Source: Scandinavium ludwigii_A
GTDB lineage: Bacteria; Pseudomonadota; Gammaproteobacteria; Enterobacterales; Enterobacteriaceae
Length of the DNA: 64,000 bases
Direction of reading: 5' to 3'
NCBI GenBank assembly: GCA_050516505.1
Contig: CP191518.1
Span: 1,364,001 to 1,428,000 of the forward strand
A program made the position numbers and the translations under genes. Below are positions 62,569-64,000 of this stretch, in pieces (the stretch's first letter is position 1; every line of letters starts with the position of its first letter). Below the pieces are notes generated by a model. That model ran no database searches. It was given only the letters and a program-made list of their open reading frames with translations, and had not been told where the DNA came from.

Positions 62569-63234
62569 ATGCCATCATTGAGTAAAGAAGCTGCGCTGGT
62601 TCATGAGGCGCTGTTAGCGCGTGGGCTGGAAACGCCGCTACGTACCCCGGTTGATATGGATAATGAATCACGCAAGCGTCTGATTGCCGGTCATATGACC
62701 GAAATTATGCAGCTGCTCAATCTCGATCTCAGTGATGACAGCCTGACGGAAACGCCGCACCGCATCGCTAAAATGTACGTCGACGAAATCTTCTCTGGTC
62801 TCGATTACGCCAACTTCCCGAAAATCACCGTCATTGAGAACAAAATGAAGGTCGATGAAATGGTGACCGTGCGTGATATCACCCTGACCAGCACCTGCGA
62901 GCATCACTTTGTCACCATCGACGGCAAAGCGACCGTGGCCTATATCCCGAAAGAGTCGGTGATTGGCCTGTCGAAGATTAACCGCATTGTGCAGTTCTTT
63001 GCCCAGCGTCCGCAGGTGCAGGAGCGTCTGACGCAACAAATCCTGACCGCATTGCAAACCCTGCTGGGTACTAATAACGTGGCAGTTTCTATTGATGCCG
63101 TACATTACTGCGTGAAAGCGCGTGGCATTCGTGATGCAACCAGCGCCACGACGACCACGTCGCTCGGTGGGCTGTTCAAATCGAGCCAGAACACTCGCCA
63201 GGAGTTTCTGCGCGCCGTTCGTCACCATAACTGA
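62569..63234 (+). CDS. folE: GTP cyclohydrolase I (FolE)
   Basis: First enzyme of tetrahydrofolate biosynthesis: GTP to dihydroneopterin triphosphate and formate. Homodecamer, zinc-dependent. Zinc ligands Cys and His in TSTCEHHFVTID and the later cysteine in HYCVKARG; family motif GLSKINRIVQFFAQRPQVQE. 221 residues against 222 in E. coli. ATG 62569 with AGGAG upstream; a longer frame from 62515 is rejected. Co-transcribed probably with yeiB (20 bp later). Confidence 0.97.
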   Translation: MPSLSKEAALVHEALLARGLETPLRTPVDMDNESRKRLIAGHMTEIMQLLNLDLSDDSLTETPHRIAKMYVDEIFSGLDYANFPKITVIENKMKVDEMVTVRDITLTSTCEHHFVTIDGKATVAYIPKESVIGLSKINRIVQFFAQRPQVQERLTQQILTALQTLLGTNNVAVSIDAVHYCVKARGIRDATSATTTTSLGGLFKSSQNTRQEFLRAVRHHN

Positions 63235-63254
63235 TTGTTAAAAGCAGGTACTTA

Positions 63255-64000
63255 ATGGAGCGAAACGTCACGCTGGATTTTGTTCGCGGCGTCGCTATTC
63301 TTGGGATCCTGCTGCTGAACATCGTTGCCTTTGGCTTGCCAAAGGCGGCGTATCTCAATCCTGCCTGGTACGGCGAAATCACTCAACGCGATGCGTGGAC
63401 GTGGGCCGTTCTCGACCTGTTTGCGCAGGTCAAATTCCTGACGCTGTTTGCTCTCCTGTTTGGCGCTGGCTTGCAGTTGCTGCTTCCTCGCGGCAAACGC
63501 TGGATTCAGGCGCGGCTTTCGCTACTGGCCATACTCGGGTTTGCCCATGGTTTACTGCTCTGGGACGGCGATATTTTGCTGGCCTATGCGCTGGTGGGCC
63601 TGGTTTGCTGGCGAATGGTACGTGAAGCGCAAAGCGCCAAATCGATGTTTAACACTGGCGTAGTGCTGTATCTGATTGGCATCGCGGTGCTGTTGTTCTT
63701 AGGGTTAATCTCCGGCGATACGCCGAATCGTTCGTGGGTGCCGGATCTCGCTAACCTGCAATACGAGCAGTACTGGAAGCTGAAAGGCGGCATGGAGGCT
63801 ATCAGCAATCGCACGGATATGCTGTCCGATAATCTGCTGGCGCTCGGCGCGCAGTACGGCTGGCAGCTAGCGGGTATGATGCTGATGGGTGCGTCGCTGA
63901 TGCGCAGCGGCTGGCTGAAAGGCCAGTTTAGCCTGTCGCATTACCGTCGCGTGGGCGCGCTGCTGATCACCCTTGGCGTGCTGATAAACCTGCCCGCGAC
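63255..64000 (+). CDS. yeiB: YeiB inner-membrane protein, DUF418 (3' end outside window)
   Basis: Start codon and the first 248 codons are present; the frame is open at the window end. Begins MERNVTLDFVRGVAILGILL, the DUF418 signature (RxxxLDxxRGxAxLGIL), followed by several helices, VKFLTLFALLFGAGLQLLLPRG and WDGDILLAYALVG. It matches E. coli YeiB closely. Unknown function; predicted transporter or acyltransferase-like membrane protein. It carries an AGCAGG ribosome-binding site after folE, so folE-yeiB is likely an operon. Confidence 0.94.
   Translation, partial: MERNVTLDFVRGVAILGILLLNIVAFGLPKAAYLNPAWYGEITQRDAWTWAVLDLFAQVKFLTLFALLFGAGLQLLLPRGKRWIQARLSLLAILGFAHGLLLWDGDILLAYALVGLVCWRMVREAQSAKSMFNTGVVLYLIGIAVLLFLGLISGDTPNRSWVPDLANLQYEQYWKLKGGMEAISNRTDMLSDNLLALGAQYGWQLAGMMLMGASLMRSGWLKGQFSLSHYRRVGALLITLGVLINLPA

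Noticed and set aside
1..64000. CRISPR arrays, rRNA genes or prophage modules
   Set aside because: No regularly spaced repeats, no rRNA sequence and no phage structural or integrase genes were seen anywhere in the window.

Overview
The window reads as one contiguous stretch of an enteric chromosome (Enterobacteriaceae; gene content close to Enterobacter/Lelliottia/Leclercia-type genomes, not E. coli itself). Nearly every gene from rcsC to yeiB follows the order I know from the E. coli K-12 ompC-to-folE region. The core genes look GC-rich, with E. coli-like start sites and strong hairpin terminators. I see no prophage, integrase, complete insertion sequence or CRISPR array.

Layout. (1) 1-4227: 3' end of rcsC, convergent with rcsB and rcsD (Rcs envelope-stress phosphorelay). 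(2) 4614-6190: MicF antisense RNA divergent from the ompC porin. (3) 6248-10812: apbE, the ada-alkB alkylation-repair pair and the exporter yojI. (4) 10945-13591: mgtE and a SulP-type transporter, convergent and overlapping; K-12 has neither here. (5) 13867-16275: mqo, ecotin and a 32-residue YoaK-type membrane protein. (6) 16489-24298: an AT-rich accessory block ending at tRNA-Pro(GGG). It holds a TauE/SafE-like permease and three c-di-GMP enzymes in a row: two dCache-HAMP-GGDEF(degenerate)-EAL proteins and one GGDEF cyclase with an I-site. In K-12 this interval holds nap-ccm-narP. (7) 24636-28136: yejM, yejL, yejK, rplY. (8) 28291-29260: a decayed operon, fasciclin protein / ECF sigma / anti-sigma, collapsed by deletions and frameshifts. 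(9) 29372-41779: radD, rsuA, bcr, yejG, the yejABEF peptide importer, pdeN, mepS. (10) 42196-49175: lpxT, yeiR, yeiQ divergent from uxuA, yeiP (efpL), yeiW, setB. (11) 49545-54218: fruBKA with two Cra operators, then nfo; the psu/rihB/nupX block that K-12 carries between them is missing. (12) 54302-64000: yeiH/yeiE, lysP, cirA, yeiG, an extra MFS gene, folE and the start of yeiB.

How the genes connect. Much of the window concerns the envelope: Rcs signalling, OmpC/MicF, YejM control of LPS, LpxT lipid A modification, MepS murein hydrolysis, CirA iron uptake and Yej peptide import. Four c-di-GMP enzymes (the three-gene cluster plus pdeN) lie within about 24 kb. The most unusual parts are the c-di-GMP cluster beside the proline tRNA, the fused remains of the sigma/anti-sigma/fasciclin operon, and several perfect palindromes in promoter regions (yeiH/yeiE, mepS, yojI). 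Start sites that differ from the longest reading frame were chosen from ribosome-binding sites and from remembered homologue N-termini. No database search was run.
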